64,000 bases of DNA, taken from contig NZ_KB895412.1 of assembly GCF_000374845.1 (NCBI RefSeq), positions 806,265 to 870,264 of the forward strand, read 5' to 3'. The first letter of the stretch is position 1; each line of letters starts with the position of its first letter. The position numbers and the translations under genes were made by a program. A model generated the notes under the pieces. The model did no database searches. It worked only from the letters and a program-made list of their open reading frames with translations, and was not told the DNA's origin. Shown piece by piece: positions 34,695 to 43,530 of this stretch. The DNA comes from Paenibacillus terrigena DSM 21567 (GTDB lineage Bacteria; Bacillota; Bacilli; Paenibacillales; Paenibacillaceae).

Positions 34695-35541
34695 AGAGCG
34701 AGTTCGCCGCAACTTCGACCGCCATGCCGGACAATATGACCAATACGCCGTCGTTCAGCGGTGGATGGCAGAACGACTGCTTGCTTATGTGTCAGACTGG
34801 GCGAAGGGACGAAGCGTGTCGCGAATCCTAGAAATCGGCTGCGGAACAGGGATTGTTACAGCAGAGCTCAGCCGGTTATTCCCACAGGCGCACATCACGG
34901 CGCTTGATCTCTCCGAGCGTATGGTCGAAGAGACGCGGAAGAGGTTAGGGGAAGATGCATCCAATGTAACTTTCATCGTCGCAGATGCGGAGGAGTGGGC
35001 GTGCGCACAAATGTTGCAAGACCAGAAGGCTCACCTTTCGCAGAAAATCACATATGATGTTATTGTGTCGTCTGCGGTTTTCCAATGGTTTAATGACCCG
35101 AAGCGAACTTGTAGATCCTTGCAGCAATTGTTAGCCCTAGACGGGTTGTTCGCTTTTGCTACGTTCGCAGGCGAGACATTTCATGAATTACACCGATCCT
35201 TCGCCGCAGCTGAATCTAAGCTTGGGCTACCAATGATACCGCATGGGCAATCCTATCCGAACGGATCAGATTGGCAGCAGATGTTTGGCGATCAGGGCTT
35301 ATTTCGTTGGGATCAGCAGGAGTACATTCTCACCTATCGAGATGTCATGGCGTTCTTGCATAGCGTGAAGCGAGTCGGTGCATCAAATGCGGTGAAGCAA
35401 ACGGATAGTGTAGGCGGTAGTCGTGCTTTATTTCAAACGATGTGTGCCTATTATGAACAGCACTTTGCTGCGAGCAGCGGGGAAGGGATTCAAGTCACTT
35501 ATGATGTTGGATTCGGAACCTACCTTCACCAAGAAAGATGA
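34669..35541 (+). CDS. bioC: Malonyl-ACP O-methyltransferase
   Basis: A 290-residue SAM methyltransferase starting pimelate synthesis by methylating malonyl-ACP. The N-terminal FDRHAGQYDQYAVVQ is a BioC hallmark. The SAM motif is ILEIGCGTGIVTAEL; SSAVFQWFNDP and VGGSRALFQ follow. AAGGAGAAG precedes ATG 34669. It is last in the operon. bioA, bioW and bioI are not in the window, so the DAPA step must be encoded elsewhere. Confidence 0.94.
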   Translation: MGTTLQMDKERVRRNFDRHAGQYDQYAVVQRWMAERLLAYVSDWAKGRSVSRILEIGCGTGIVTAELSRLFPQAHITALDLSERMVEETRKRLGEDASNVTFIVADAEEWACAQMLQDQKAHLSQKITYDVIVSSAVFQWFNDPKRTCRSLQQLLALDGLFAFATFAGETFHELHRSFAAAESKLGLPMIPHGQSYPNGSDWQQMFGDQGLFRWDQQEYILTYRDVMAFLHSVKRVGASNAVKQTDSVGGSRALFQTMCAYYEQHFAASSGEGIQVTYDVGFGTYLHQER

Positions 35542-35552
35542 GCGAACATAAT

Positions 35553-35598
35553 AAAGGCACCGCATGACTAGACTTTCTAGTGCATGAGATGCCTTTCT
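35553..35598. terminator. Bidirectional terminator between bioC and terC
   Basis: AAAGGCA and TGCCTTT close an imperfect stem with inner GCATGA and TAGA/TCTA pairings, between convergent genes. Confidence 0.7.
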
Positions 35599-35602
35599 AA
35601 TC

Positions 35603-36292
35603 CTATGCTTGAGGTTCTGTATGCGGCTTGACGCCAGCTCTGCGACGTTTGATGAGAAGCCCAGTAATGACGACCGCGGCTACGACCAGAATTTCGAATC
35701 CATATTTGATGGCGGGATTCGTGAAGAATGGTTTTATGAACGATTCGCCGACGATCATCTTCGATGCTGTCCAACCGAGGACCGCTGAACCGATGGTAAT
35801 AATAATCGGATACTTCTCCATGAACTTTAAGACGATTGTACTTCCCCAGACAACGATCGGTACCGAAATCGCGAGTCCAAGAATGACGAGCAAGAAGCTG
35901 TTATGAGCTGCACCTGCGACAGCGAGCACGTTATCGAGACCCATCACAGCATCTGCGATAATGATCGTTCGAATGGCTGCCCAGAGGCTCTGACCGGATT
36001 CGACGTTGTGTTCTTTCTCCTCGACCATCAGCTTGACGGCGATCCAGAGAAGGACGAGTCCCCCCGCAATAAGCAAGCCTGGGATTTTGAGCAACCAGAC
36101 GACAACTAATGTTGCTGCGGCCCGAATCGCAATGGCTCCGACCGTCCCCCATATAATCACTTTCTTTTGTTTATCCTTTGGCAAGTTACGTGCCGCTAGA
36201 CCAATAACGATGGCATTATCGCCTGCGAGAACAAGGTCGATCATGACGATTGCGAGCAATGCTGACCAGAACTCCATTGAGAAAAAATCCAT
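35603..36292 (-). CDS. TerC family metal transporter (YkoY/MeeY-like)
   Basis: A 229-residue membrane protein with about seven helices. Family motifs are MIDLVLAGDNAIVIGLAARN and ADAVMGLDNVLAVAGAA, whose acidic residues are thought to handle Mn2+. Bacillus homologues YkoY and YceF export Mn2+ and support metalation of secreted enzymes. I use ATG 36292, preceded by GGAGGAG; the longer open frame runs through a terminator hairpin. A yybP-ykoY Mn2+ riboswitch lies upstream, fixing the metal assignment. Confidence 0.92.
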   Translation of the reverse strand: MDFFSMEFWSALLAIVMIDLVLAGDNAIVIGLAARNLPKDKQKKVIIWGTVGAIAIRAAATLVVVWLLKIPGLLIAGGLVLLWIAVKLMVEEKEHNVESGQSLWAAIRTIIIADAVMGLDNVLAVAGAAHNSFLLVILGLAISVPIVVWGSTIVLKFMEKYPIIITIGSAVLGWTASKMIVGESFIKPFFTNPAIKYGFEILVVAAVVITGLLIKRRRAGVKPHTEPQA

Positions 36293-36320
36293 AATTCCAA
36301 CTCCTCCAATCAAGATATAA

Positions 36321-36354
36321 TAAAAAACGCCGTTACCCTCTATGGTAACGGCGT
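36321..36354 (-). terminator. Second leader terminator upstream of terC
   Basis: On the minus strand ACGCCGTTACC pairs perfectly with GGTAACGGCGT, followed by TTTTTTA. It lies between the riboswitch terminator and the terC start and would stop any leader transcript that reads through the first one. Confidence 0.85.
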
Positions 36355-36368
36355 CTAATCTAGACAAT

Positions 36369-36404
36369 AAAAAAGAGACCTTTACCATAGGTGGCAAAGG
36401 TCTC
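36369..36404 (-). terminator. Riboswitch-controlled terminator of terC leader
   Basis: On the minus strand GAGACCTTTGCC pairs with GGTAAAGGTCTC, followed by TTTTTTA. Its 5' arm contains the CCTTTG of the riboswitch P1 helix, so P1 formation with Mn2+ should prevent the terminator. Confidence 0.88.
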
Positions 36405-36495
36405 GCAAACAACATGATCGTTGCCAATAAAGCCGGGGAAGATGATTCCCGTAATGACGACTTTACTGTTACTTGCTACTCCCCTTTGGAGACGT
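36390..36495 (-). ncRNA. yybP-ykoY manganese riboswitch
   Basis: On the minus strand the leader reads CCAAAGGGGAGTAGC, then GTCATTACGGGAATCATC, then GCGAGACCTTTGCC. These are the conserved L1, L3 and P1 3' segments of the yybP-ykoY aptamer. CAAAGG and CCTTTG form P1. It precedes a terC gene, the usual regulated target, and is followed by terminators. Confidence 0.92.
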
Positions 36496-36575
36496 ATTGA
36501 ATTGTCTCTATCCTATCACACAAGTCACGGCTTTTCAATCTTTCAAATATAACAAATTGATGTTACATTGGCGGA

Positions 36576-37889
36576 TTATCGGGCTGACATGTGATCGAAA
36601 GCGGTGTTAGCAGCTTCAATCGTTTTTGCGATGTCATCCTCTGTGTGCTCGGTTGTTAGGAACCAGGCTTCATATTTTGAAGGAGCGAGGCAAATGCCTT
36701 GGGACAGCATACCGCGGAAGAACTGAGCGAATAGCTCGCCGTCGGATTGCTGTGCTTCTTCATAGTTTGTCACAGGATGGTCGCAAAAATGCGTAGAGAA
36801 TGAACCGCGAATACGATTAATGGTCAAAGGTACGCCGTGCTTGCGCGCAGCGTCTTCGAGGCCGACTGTGAGCGCCGTGGCAAGTGCATCCATACGCTCA
36901 TACGTGCCTGGTGCCTGCAGGACTTGCAGGCATGCAATCCCTGCAGCGATGGAGGCTGGGTTGCCCGCCATCGTGCCGGCTTGGTAAGCAGGTCCGAGCG
37001 GTGCGACCTGCTCCATGACGTGCTTGCGGCCGCCGTACGCACCGATCGGTAGGCCGCCGCCAATGATTTTGCCGAGCGCCGTCAAATCCGGCTCGATCGC
37101 GGCAAAATCATCGAACGCAGCGAACGTCTGCGTGCTGCCGTAATGGAAGCGGAACGCGCTGATGACTTCGTCATAGATGACCAGCGCGCCGAACTGCCGC
37201 GTGATGCGACAGAGGCCTTCCAAGAAGCCTGGTGCAGGCATGACCATACCGAAGTTGCCGACGATCGGCTCGACCATCACGGCTGCGACATCGTCGCCCC
37301 AGCGCGCAAGCGCGGCTTCCAAGGCGTTCAGATCATTGAATGGCACCGTGATGACTTCTTGTGCAATACTTGCTGGAATCCCAGCGCTATCTGGAATGCC
37401 CAGCGTAGAAGGGCCGGATCCCGCAGCGACAAGCACAAGATCGGAATGCCCATGGTAACACCCGGCGAATTTAATGATTTTATTCCGTTTCGTATAGGCA
37501 CGCGCCACACGAATGGTTGTCATAACCGCTTCTGTCCCTGAGTTGACGAAACGCACTTTATCGAGCGAAGGGATCGCATCCTTCAGCATCTTCGCGAATT
37601 CGACCTCAAGCGTCGTCGGTGTACCGTACAAGGTACCGTTCTGTGCTGCGCGTGTAATGGCTTCCGTAACATGCGGATGTGCATGACCAACGATAATGGG
37701 GCCGTAGGCCGCCAAGTAATCAATATATTTATTGCCGTCAACATCCCAGAAATAAGCGCCTTGACCGCGTTCCATGAAGACGGGAGCGCCGCCGCCAACG
37801 GCCTTGAAGGATCTGGAAGGGCTGTTCACCCCACCGACGATATGGGTTAAAGCTTCTTGATACCAATGTTCTGAACGTTCTCGATTCAT
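36576..37889 (-). CDS. hemL: Glutamate-1-semialdehyde 2,1-aminomutase
   Basis: A 437-residue PLP enzyme making 5-aminolevulinate for tetrapyrroles. Motifs are [46 protein letters not shown], and the PLP Lys in [25 protein letters not shown] precedes the ATG. It is not in a hemAXCDBL operon, and a bcp gene lies a few kb away as in B. subtilis gsaB-bcp, so this may be the second copy (GsaB) rather than the main HemL. Confidence 0.94.
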   Translation of the reverse strand: MNRERSEHWYQEALTHIVGGVNSPSRSFKAVGGGAPVFMERGQGAYFWDVDGNKYIDYLAAYGPIIVGHAHPHVTEAITRAAQNGTLYGTPTTLEVEFAKMLKDAIPSLDKVRFVNSGTEAVMTTIRVARAYTKRNKIIKFAGCYHGHSDLVLVAAGSGPSTLGIPDSAGIPASIAQEVITVPFNDLNALEAALARWGDDVAAVMVEPIVGNFGMVMPAPGFLEGLCRITRQFGALVIYDEVISAFRFHYGSTQTFAAFDDFAAIEPDLTALGKIIGGGLPIGAYGGRKHVMEQVAPLGPAYQAGTMAGNPASIAAGIACLQVLQAPGTYERMDALATALTVGLEDAARKHGVPLTINRIRGSFSTHFCDHPVTNYEEAQQSDGELFAQFFRGMLSQGICLAPSKYEAWFLTTEHTEDDIAKTIEAANTAFDHMSAR

Positions 37890-37934
37890 TGAATATTCTC
37901 CTTAAAACTTCGAATATATAATGTCTGTGTTGTG

Positions 37935-39008
37935 TTACTTCTTAGATGTGCTGGCATTCGAATCTGTCTTTTCCGTTGTTCCGTTCGTCGTTGTGCCTGT
38001 GTCTGTCGTTTTTCCACCTGCGTCCGTCGTTGCTGGCGGCTCAGGTGCATTGTCTTTCGTGAAGGTCTCTTGAACGAATTCCTTCAACTTGTCGAAATCT
38101 TTGACGCCAATGACGGCTGCACCGCCAGCTTTCTCTTCTGAGATCATATCCATTGGAGGAATCTGCACGCTGCTGCCGACCTTCGTATCGTAGCCAAGCG
38201 CTGCGAGCTTCCACATATCATCGACCGTAAGGTTCGTCTCGATGAACGGATTCACTTGCTCGAGAATATCCGGCAATTTCATAATCGACCATGTCGATTG
38301 CATTTTCGCAGCGACGGCTTTCAAGAACTCGCGTTGACGCTCCGTTCGGGTAAAGTCAGACATCGCATCGTGACGGAATCGAACATATTGGAGAGCTGAT
38401 TTCCCGTCGAGATGCTGCATCCCTTTTTTAAGATCAATATCGTATTCGTGTTTATCCGCTTTACTGCTGTATTTCATATCTTTCTCGACCTCGAAGTCAA
38501 TGCCGCCAATCGCATCGATCAACGCAATGAAGCCTTTGAAGTCAACATAGACATAATATTGAATCGGAATTCCCATGACATCGCTAACGGTCTTCATCGC
38601 AAGGTTCGGTCCGCCATACGCTAGCGCGGCATTGATCCGCTCTTTGCCATGGTCTGGAATATCAACATACGTATCCCGAAGGATGGAGAATAGCGTTCCT
38701 TTTTTCGTTACGGGATCAACGGATGCAATCATCAAGGAGTCTGAACGAGGCACCTCGTTCTTCGCGAGCCCCCTGGAATCGCCGCCTAAGAGTAATATGT
38801 TAACGCGCTCCGTGCCTGTCCATTCCGGAGGCTTGATTTCTTCGACTTGCGTATTATTTTTAAAGATAGAGTCCTCTGGGTTCTTGTTCATATTGTCGAG
38901 ACCTTTGTACATGCGGTACGCATAGATGCCGGCAAAAATCAGTACAATAGCAAGTATTGTAATGCTGGAGTAGGTAATCCATTTTGCCCGTTTGCTCATC
39001 TTTTTCAT
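37935..39008 (-). CDS. LytR-CpsA-Psr (LCP) family cell-wall glycopolymer ligase
   Basis: A 357-residue protein with one N-terminal transmembrane helix (about residues 10-31) and an extracellular LCP domain. That domain carries NILLLGGDSRG, RSDSLMIASVDP, FSILRDTYVDIP, ERINAALAYGG and QYVRFRHDAMSDFTRTERQR, including the Arg/Asp residues that bind polyprenyl phosphate. A low-complexity Thr/Gly/Asp tail of about 40 residues ends the protein. LCP proteins attach teichoic acids or other glycopolymers to peptidoglycan. The ribosome site is weak, and ATG 38999 is an alternative start. Confidence 0.92.
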   Translation of the reverse strand: MKKMSKRAKWITYSSITILAIVLIFAGIYAYRMYKGLDNMNKNPEDSIFKNNTQVEEIKPPEWTGTERVNILLLGGDSRGLAKNEVPRSDSLMIASVDPVTKKGTLFSILRDTYVDIPDHGKERINAALAYGGPNLAMKTVSDVMGIPIQYYVYVDFKGFIALIDAIGGIDFEVEKDMKYSSKADKHEYDIDLKKGMQHLDGKSALQYVRFRHDAMSDFTRTERQREFLKAVAAKMQSTWSIMKLPDILEQVNPFIETNLTVDDMWKLAALGYDTKVGSSVQIPPMDMISEEKAGGAAVIGVKDFDKLKEFVQETFTKDNAPEPPATTDAGGKTTDTGTTTNGTTEKTDSNASTSKK

Positions 39009-39170
39009 AAAATGTTGCCTTCATTCCTTTCTTCTCTATGAATTTTAAGAATAATAAATGGTTTTGCAAGATGATCTATTTAAAGTATCATTACATTATA
39101 GTTTTTTTTTTGGAGAAAAATCAAATGAATTGTCGTTTTTTAGGCATTGTACCAGGAGGTTGCTAGAATC

Positions 39171-40217
39171 GTGTTAGCCATAGATGTAAAAGATTTGCGC
39201 AAGGAATTTAATGTGCAGAAGAACCGTGAAGGCGTCAAGGGCGCGATGCTGGACTTGTTCCGTCGTGAATATACCAAGGTCCGTGCGGTGAAAGATATAT
39301 CCTTTCAGATTCCGAAAGGCGAAATTTGCGGTTATATTGGCGAGAATGGTGCAGGAAAATCGACAACGATTAAGATGCTGACGGGGATCCTCGTACCGAC
39401 CTCTGGCGATATTCGGGTGAACGGCTTCGTTCCTTATCAAGAGCGTGAGAAGTTCGTACGCGGGATCGGCGTCGTATTTGGTCAACGGAGTCAGTTATGG
39501 TGGGATATCGGTGTGATCGAGTCGTTCCAGCTGCTTCGCAAAGTCTATCGCGTTCCCGAAGCGGAATTCAAGAAGCGGTTAGATGAGCTTGTCGAGCGCC
39601 TACAGTTGCAGGACTTGCTGAATCGCCCAGTACGGAAGCTTAGTCTCGGGCAGCGGATGCGTTGCGAGCTCGTTGCTTCCTTATTGCATAACCCATCGAT
39701 CGTATTCTTGGATGAGCCCACGATTGGTCTCGACATCGTCGTGAAGACGGAGATTCGGGAATTCCTGAAGCAGATGAATCAGCGCTATGAGACGACCATT
39801 TTGCTCACGACACATGATCTACAAGATATTGAAGCCCTCTGTTCGCGCGTCATTATGCTCGATGATGGGCGAATTATCTACGATGGAGGTCTGGATGAGC
39901 TAAAGGCGAAGTGGGGTAAAGGACGTGAAGTTCATTTCCAATTCGCAGCACCTTTCCAGCTGGAGCAGCTACAATTCTTGACCGCTGGGCTTGAGGTAGC
40001 TTGGTCCATTGAGAACGAATATACCGCCAAAGTATGGATTCCGCTCGAAGTGAACGTATCGGATGTGTTGAGTCGCGTCGTCGGCACGACGGAGATTACG
40101 GACATTAAGATTATCGAGACGAATACCGATGATATCGTTCGCGAGATTTATAAGTCAGGGTCTGCAGAGGAGTCGAAGCTGCATTTGCTGGGTGAAGAGA
40201 AGGTGTCGAATGTTTAG
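39171..40217 (+). CDS. ABC-2 type transporter ATP-binding protein
   Basis: A 348-residue ATPase. Walker A is IGENGAGKSTTIKMLTG, the Q-loop region is VFGQRSQLWWD, the signature is KLSLGQRMRCEL, and Walker B is IVFLDEPTIGLD. The long N- and C-terminal parts are typical of the DrrA-like ATPases paired with DUF990 (ABC2_membrane_6) permeases. The start is GTG after AGGAGG with a slightly long gap. It forms an operon with two permeases, and a hemL-ABC-bcp order resembles other Bacillales. The substrate is unknown. Confidence 0.92.
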   Translation: MLAIDVKDLRKEFNVQKNREGVKGAMLDLFRREYTKVRAVKDISFQIPKGEICGYIGENGAGKSTTIKMLTGILVPTSGDIRVNGFVPYQEREKFVRGIGVVFGQRSQLWWDIGVIESFQLLRKVYRVPEAEFKKRLDELVERLQLQDLLNRPVRKLSLGQRMRCELVASLLHNPSIVFLDEPTIGLDIVVKTEIREFLKQMNQRYETTILLTTHDLQDIEALCSRVIMLDDGRIIYDGGLDELKAKWGKGREVHFQFAAPFQLEQLQFLTAGLEVAWSIENEYTAKVWIPLEVNVSDVLSRVVGTTEITDIKIIETNTDDIVREIYKSGSAEESKLHLLGEEKVSNV

Positions 40218-41004
40218 CGCTTATCTCGATTTTATCCGTATTCGCTTCCTCATGATGCTGGCTTACCGCGTCAATTATTATAGCGGTATACTCATTTATA
40301 CGCTCAATATTGGTGTCTATTATTTCACCTGGCAGGCGATCTACGGGTCGCAGCAGACGCTCGGCGGGTTCACCGCTGATCAGATGACGACCTATGTCGC
40401 GGTGTCTTGGATGGCCCGTGCATTTTACTTCAATAACTTGGATCGGGAGATAGCGAACGATATTCGGGATGGCAGTGTCGCGATTCAGTTCATACGGCCT
40501 TATAACTACGTCTTCGTCAAAATGATGCAAGGTCTTGGCGAAGGCTTGTTCCGCCTATTGCTCTTCATGGGCCCGGGGATGATCATTGCATGCATCTTGT
40601 TCCCCGTGAAGCTGCCGACCGATCCTGCGGCATGGACAGCCTTTCTGTTTATGTTATTAATGAGCTTCTTAATTAATTCACAAATTAATATTTTCACTGG
40701 ACTGCTCTCATTTTTCGTGGAAAACAACGAAGGTATGATGCGGATGAAACGCGTGCTTGTTGACCTGTTCTCTGGCGTGATCGTGCCGATTAGCTTATTC
40801 CCTGGCTGGTTGTCCGGCATCATGAAGTTCCTGCCGTTCCAAGCGATTACGTTCTTGCCGAGTTCGGTGTTCACGGGACGGATTCAAGGAACAGGCATTT
40901 GGCAAGTTCTAGGGATCCAACTGTTATGGTTTACGATTCTAATTCTTCCGATCTTCCTCATGTGGCGCAGCGCGCGGCATCGGTTGTTCGTACAGGGGGG
41001 TTAG
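40210..41004 (+). CDS. ABC-2 family transporter permease (first)
   Basis: A 264-residue membrane protein with about six helices, overlapping the ATPase gene by 8 bases. ATG 40210 follows GAAGGTG, and the earlier open frame lies inside the ATPase gene. Features such as FLMMLAYRVNYYSG and GFTADQMTTYVAVSWMARA fit PF06182-type permeases. It forms a heterodimeric exporter with the next gene. Confidence 0.87.
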   Translation: MFSAYLDFIRIRFLMMLAYRVNYYSGILIYTLNIGVYYFTWQAIYGSQQTLGGFTADQMTTYVAVSWMARAFYFNNLDREIANDIRDGSVAIQFIRPYNYVFVKMMQGLGEGLFRLLLFMGPGMIIACILFPVKLPTDPAAWTAFLFMLLMSFLINSQINIFTGLLSFFVENNEGMMRMKRVLVDLFSGVIVPISLFPGWLSGIMKFLPFQAITFLPSSVFTGRIQGTGIWQVLGIQLLWFTILILPIFLMWRSARHRLFVQGG

Positions 41005-41007
41005 AGC

Positions 41008-41796
41008 ATGGTATTCTATACATCGTTAATCTGGGAATATATGAAGAACTATATCAAGACGAAGCTGACGTATCGTGCAGATTTCTGGGTCGAGGTGCTG
41101 TCGGACTTATTGTTCCAAGCGACGAATCTGATCTTTATTCTGGTCATTTTCCAGCATACCGACTCGCTCGGTGGCTGGTCGGAAGCAGAAGTGGTGTTCG
41201 TCTATGGGTACTTCATGATCCCTTATGGGATCTTCATGTCATTCATTAATTTATGGGGTTTTAGTGAACGCTATATTGTCAAAGGAGAGATGGACCGTGT
41301 CCTGACGCGTCCCGCACATAGTCTCTTTCAGGTGATTTTGGAAAATATCGATCCGCCATCCATCATTGGATCGTTCGTCGGTGCGGTCATTCTCGGCATC
41401 TGCTGGGTACAGCTCGATATTCCGTTCGGAATCGTGGAGTTGCTGGTGCTCATCGTCATGGTCATCGGTTCCGTGATGATCTATACCGGCGTGTATACGG
41501 CTTTAACGGCGATTTCGTTCTTCTCCGATGCACCGACAGGCATACTGCCGTTGATGTTCAACATTCAAGGGTACGGGCGTTACCCGATTACGATCTATAA
41601 TCGTCTGATTCAAGTCGTGTTGACTTGGATTGCACCGTTCGCCTTCGTAGGCGTCTACCCGGCGTCGTATTTCCTTGATCAAGAGATCACGAAGTCGTTC
41701 GCGCTGCTGACGCCGGTGATGGGGATCGTGTTCCTAACTGGCGGCATCCTGTTCTGGAACTATGGCGTGCGGAAATATCGCGGCGCCGGGTCTTAA
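41008..41796 (+). CDS. ABC-2 family transporter permease (second), DUF990-like
   Basis: A 262-residue membrane protein with about six helices, starting MVFYTSLIWEYMKNYIKTKL. The conserved MDRVLTRPAHSLFQVILEN and PLMFNIQGYGRYPITIYNRL segments are typical of the DUF990/ABC2_membrane_6 group. It begins three bases after the first permease ends and completes the three-gene exporter. Confidence 0.87.
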   Translation: MVFYTSLIWEYMKNYIKTKLTYRADFWVEVLSDLLFQATNLIFILVIFQHTDSLGGWSEAEVVFVYGYFMIPYGIFMSFINLWGFSERYIVKGEMDRVLTRPAHSLFQVILENIDPPSIIGSFVGAVILGICWVQLDIPFGIVELLVLIVMVIGSVMIYTGVYTALTAISFFSDAPTGILPLMFNIQGYGRYPITIYNRLIQVVLTWIAPFAFVGVYPASYFLDQEITKSFALLTPVMGIVFLTGGILFWNYGVRKYRGAGS

Positions 41797-41851
41797 GAAT
41801 GGTAGGTTAAAATGCTTTGGACGACGACATCTCAGAAGCACGGAGCGGAGC

Positions 41852-41970
41852 AACTGAAATCGTACTGGAGAAGCGATAGCGTTCGCCTTTGTCTTCGGAT
41901 TTCACCCTTGTGAGGTTCAGTCCAATCAAGAAATCTGAAGACAACAGCCGATCGGAAGTACGATTCAGGT
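41852..41970. repeat. 119-bp intergenic inverted-repeat element
   Basis: The outer arms CTGAAATCGTACT and AGTACGATTCAG pair around an inner stem, TTGTCTTCGGATTTC (41889-41903) with GAAATCTGAAGACAA (41930-41944). CGGAGCGG occurs just outside both ends. It lies between the ABC operon and bcp, has no coding potential, and could act as an RNA hairpin or be a mobile repeat. Confidence 0.7.
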
Positions 41971-42018
41971 GCGGAGCGGTTGATGAAGCAACGGTCAAAT
42001 GAGTAAGGAGGGAATAGA

Positions 42019-42492
42019 ATGGCAGATTTGCAAGTAGGACAACGCATTCCTGATTTTACACTGCCCGCATCGAACGGAGAGCAGGTCTCGCTGCATGATT
42101 ATCGCGGGAAGAAGCTTGTGATTTACTTTTATCCGAAAAGCTCAACCCCTGCATGTACGCAGGAATCGTGTGAGTTCCGCGACTTCAGCGGGGAGTTCGC
42201 TAAGCATAATACGGTGGTCATCGGGATTAGCGGCGACGAGACGAAGGCACATTTGAAGTTCATCGCGAAAAATGAGCTGCCATTCCTGCTGCTTGCGGAT
42301 ACGGAGCATGAGGTTAGTAAGCTCTTCGGCGTCTGGCAGTGGAAGAAGCTGTACGGCCATGAGTTCGAAGGTATCGTCCGTTCGACGTTCGTAGTGGATG
42401 AAGAGGGAAGACTAGCTGCGGAATGGCGCAAAGTGCGCGTCAAAGGGCATGTGGAAGCGGTACTGGAAACCGTGAAGCAGATGAAATCATAA
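42019..42492 (+). CDS. bcp: Thioredoxin-dependent thiol peroxidase (Bcp/PrxQ)
   Basis: A 157-residue peroxiredoxin reducing hydroperoxides with thioredoxin. The peroxidatic and resolving cysteines are in YFYPKSSTPACTQESCEFRD. AAGGAGGGAATAGA precedes the ATG. In B. subtilis bcp lies between gsaB and perR; here hemL is about 4 kb upstream but no perR follows. Confidence 0.95.
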   Translation: MADLQVGQRIPDFTLPASNGEQVSLHDYRGKKLVIYFYPKSSTPACTQESCEFRDFSGEFAKHNTVVIGISGDETKAHLKFIAKNELPFLLLADTEHEVSKLFGVWQWKKLYGHEFEGIVRSTFVVDEEGRLAAEWRKVRVKGHVEAVLETVKQMKS

Positions 42493-42499
42493 ATGATCC

Positions 42500-42544
42500 A
42501 AAAAAACAGGGTGTGTCGACGTCATCGACATACCCTGTTTTTTG
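42500..42544. terminator. Bidirectional terminator after bcp
   Basis: AAAAAACAGGGT and ACCCTGTTTTTT with inner TGTCGA/TCGACA pairing form a strong symmetric terminator. Confidence 0.92.
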
Positions 42545-42549
42545 TCGAG

Positions 42550-42755
42550 AGATATGTAGCTAACGAATCGTAGAGTGCTTATTACCCGAGAAGTGGGGTC
42601 TACTTGGGAGCTAACGAATCCCAGAGTGCTTATTTGACCAAATACGGGCGTTTCGCGGCTCATTTTCTTAAAATAGCGATACTGAGATTCGTTACAGCAG
42701 AAAATCGCCATTTTTTCGCCGAATAAGGTCTGCTGGGTTCGTTAGCCGACACTTC
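42550..42755. repeat. Cluster of GCTAACGAATC-type repeats in mixed orientation
   Basis: AGCTAACGAATC occurs twice in direct orientation (about 42556 and 42610), each followed by AGAGTGCTTATT. Two inverted relatives follow, GATTCGTTA near 42687 and GGTTCGTTAGC near 42737, preceded by AATAGCGATACTGA and AATAAGGTCTGCTG. About 50-75 bases separate the units. There are no genes. Confidence 0.7.
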
Positions 42756-42765
42756 AGCGTTCATT

Positions 42766-43362
42766 TCATTTTCCGAACAGCCGTTTGCGATATTTGATCA
42801 GTACGACGGCTACCAAAATGACGATAACGCCAATGGCAACATACAGCGCATTGTGCTCGACGAGTTTGAAGATTCTGTTCCACTGGGGTCCGAAAAATTT
42901 ACCGAGCCAGATGAATACAATGACCCAGAACAAAGCGCCTGTATAAGCGTAGATCGCGAACTTTCTGAAAGGCAATCGAATAATGCCTGCAAAATATCCT
43001 GTGAAATGACGCACGCCGGGGATGAAATAACCGATAAAGATAAGTCCATTGCCGTATTTGCCGAACCATTTCTCTGTTTTTTCAACTTTCCCTGTACTTA
43101 GGAAGAACCACTTACCGTATTTGCGAATGAAGGGCATCCCAACCGCGTGTCCGATGAAGTAAGTAATGGTCATCCCAATCGTCGTACCGAAAAATGCGAC
43201 AATGATGAGGATCATCCAATTCAACTTGCCCATATAGGACAAATACCCTGCAAAGGCCATCGTCGTCTCTCCGGGAAAAGGCAGTGCGATGAACTCAAGT
43301 AGGAGTCCGAAAAAGAGTACGAAATAGCCGTATTCATGGAACAACTGCTCAATTTGGTGCAT
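42766..43362 (-). CDS. DedA family membrane protein
   Basis: A 198-residue DedA/VTT-domain protein with about five membrane segments. Hallmarks are LPFPGETTMAFAGYLSYMG, GTTIGMTITYFIGHAVG, and FGKYGNGLIFIGYFIPGVRH followed by GYFAGI. Some family members (PetA, UptA) flip phosphatidylethanolamine or undecaprenyl phosphate; this one's lipid is not known. TAGGAGG precedes the ATG. It appears monocistronic. Confidence 0.9.
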   Translation of the reverse strand: MHQIEQLFHEYGYFVLFFGLLLEFIALPFPGETTMAFAGYLSYMGKLNWMILIIVAFFGTTIGMTITYFIGHAVGMPFIRKYGKWFFLSTGKVEKTEKWFGKYGNGLIFIGYFIPGVRHFTGYFAGIIRLPFRKFAIYAYTGALFWVIVFIWLGKFFGPQWNRIFKLVEHNALYVAIGVIVILVAVVLIKYRKRLFGK

Positions 43363-43530
43363 CCAGCGAATCCTCCTATATGAATCAACTTAATAATGAT
43401 TTTCAGCCGTCCCTGTGCCTCTATCACTATGAGTTTAGCAATTAATATTGTAGACCGAGTCATAGAGCTTCATACCTTCCCATATACTCTAGCAAATAAA
43501 TGATTTCGTAGACACTTGGGAGGGTATGGA

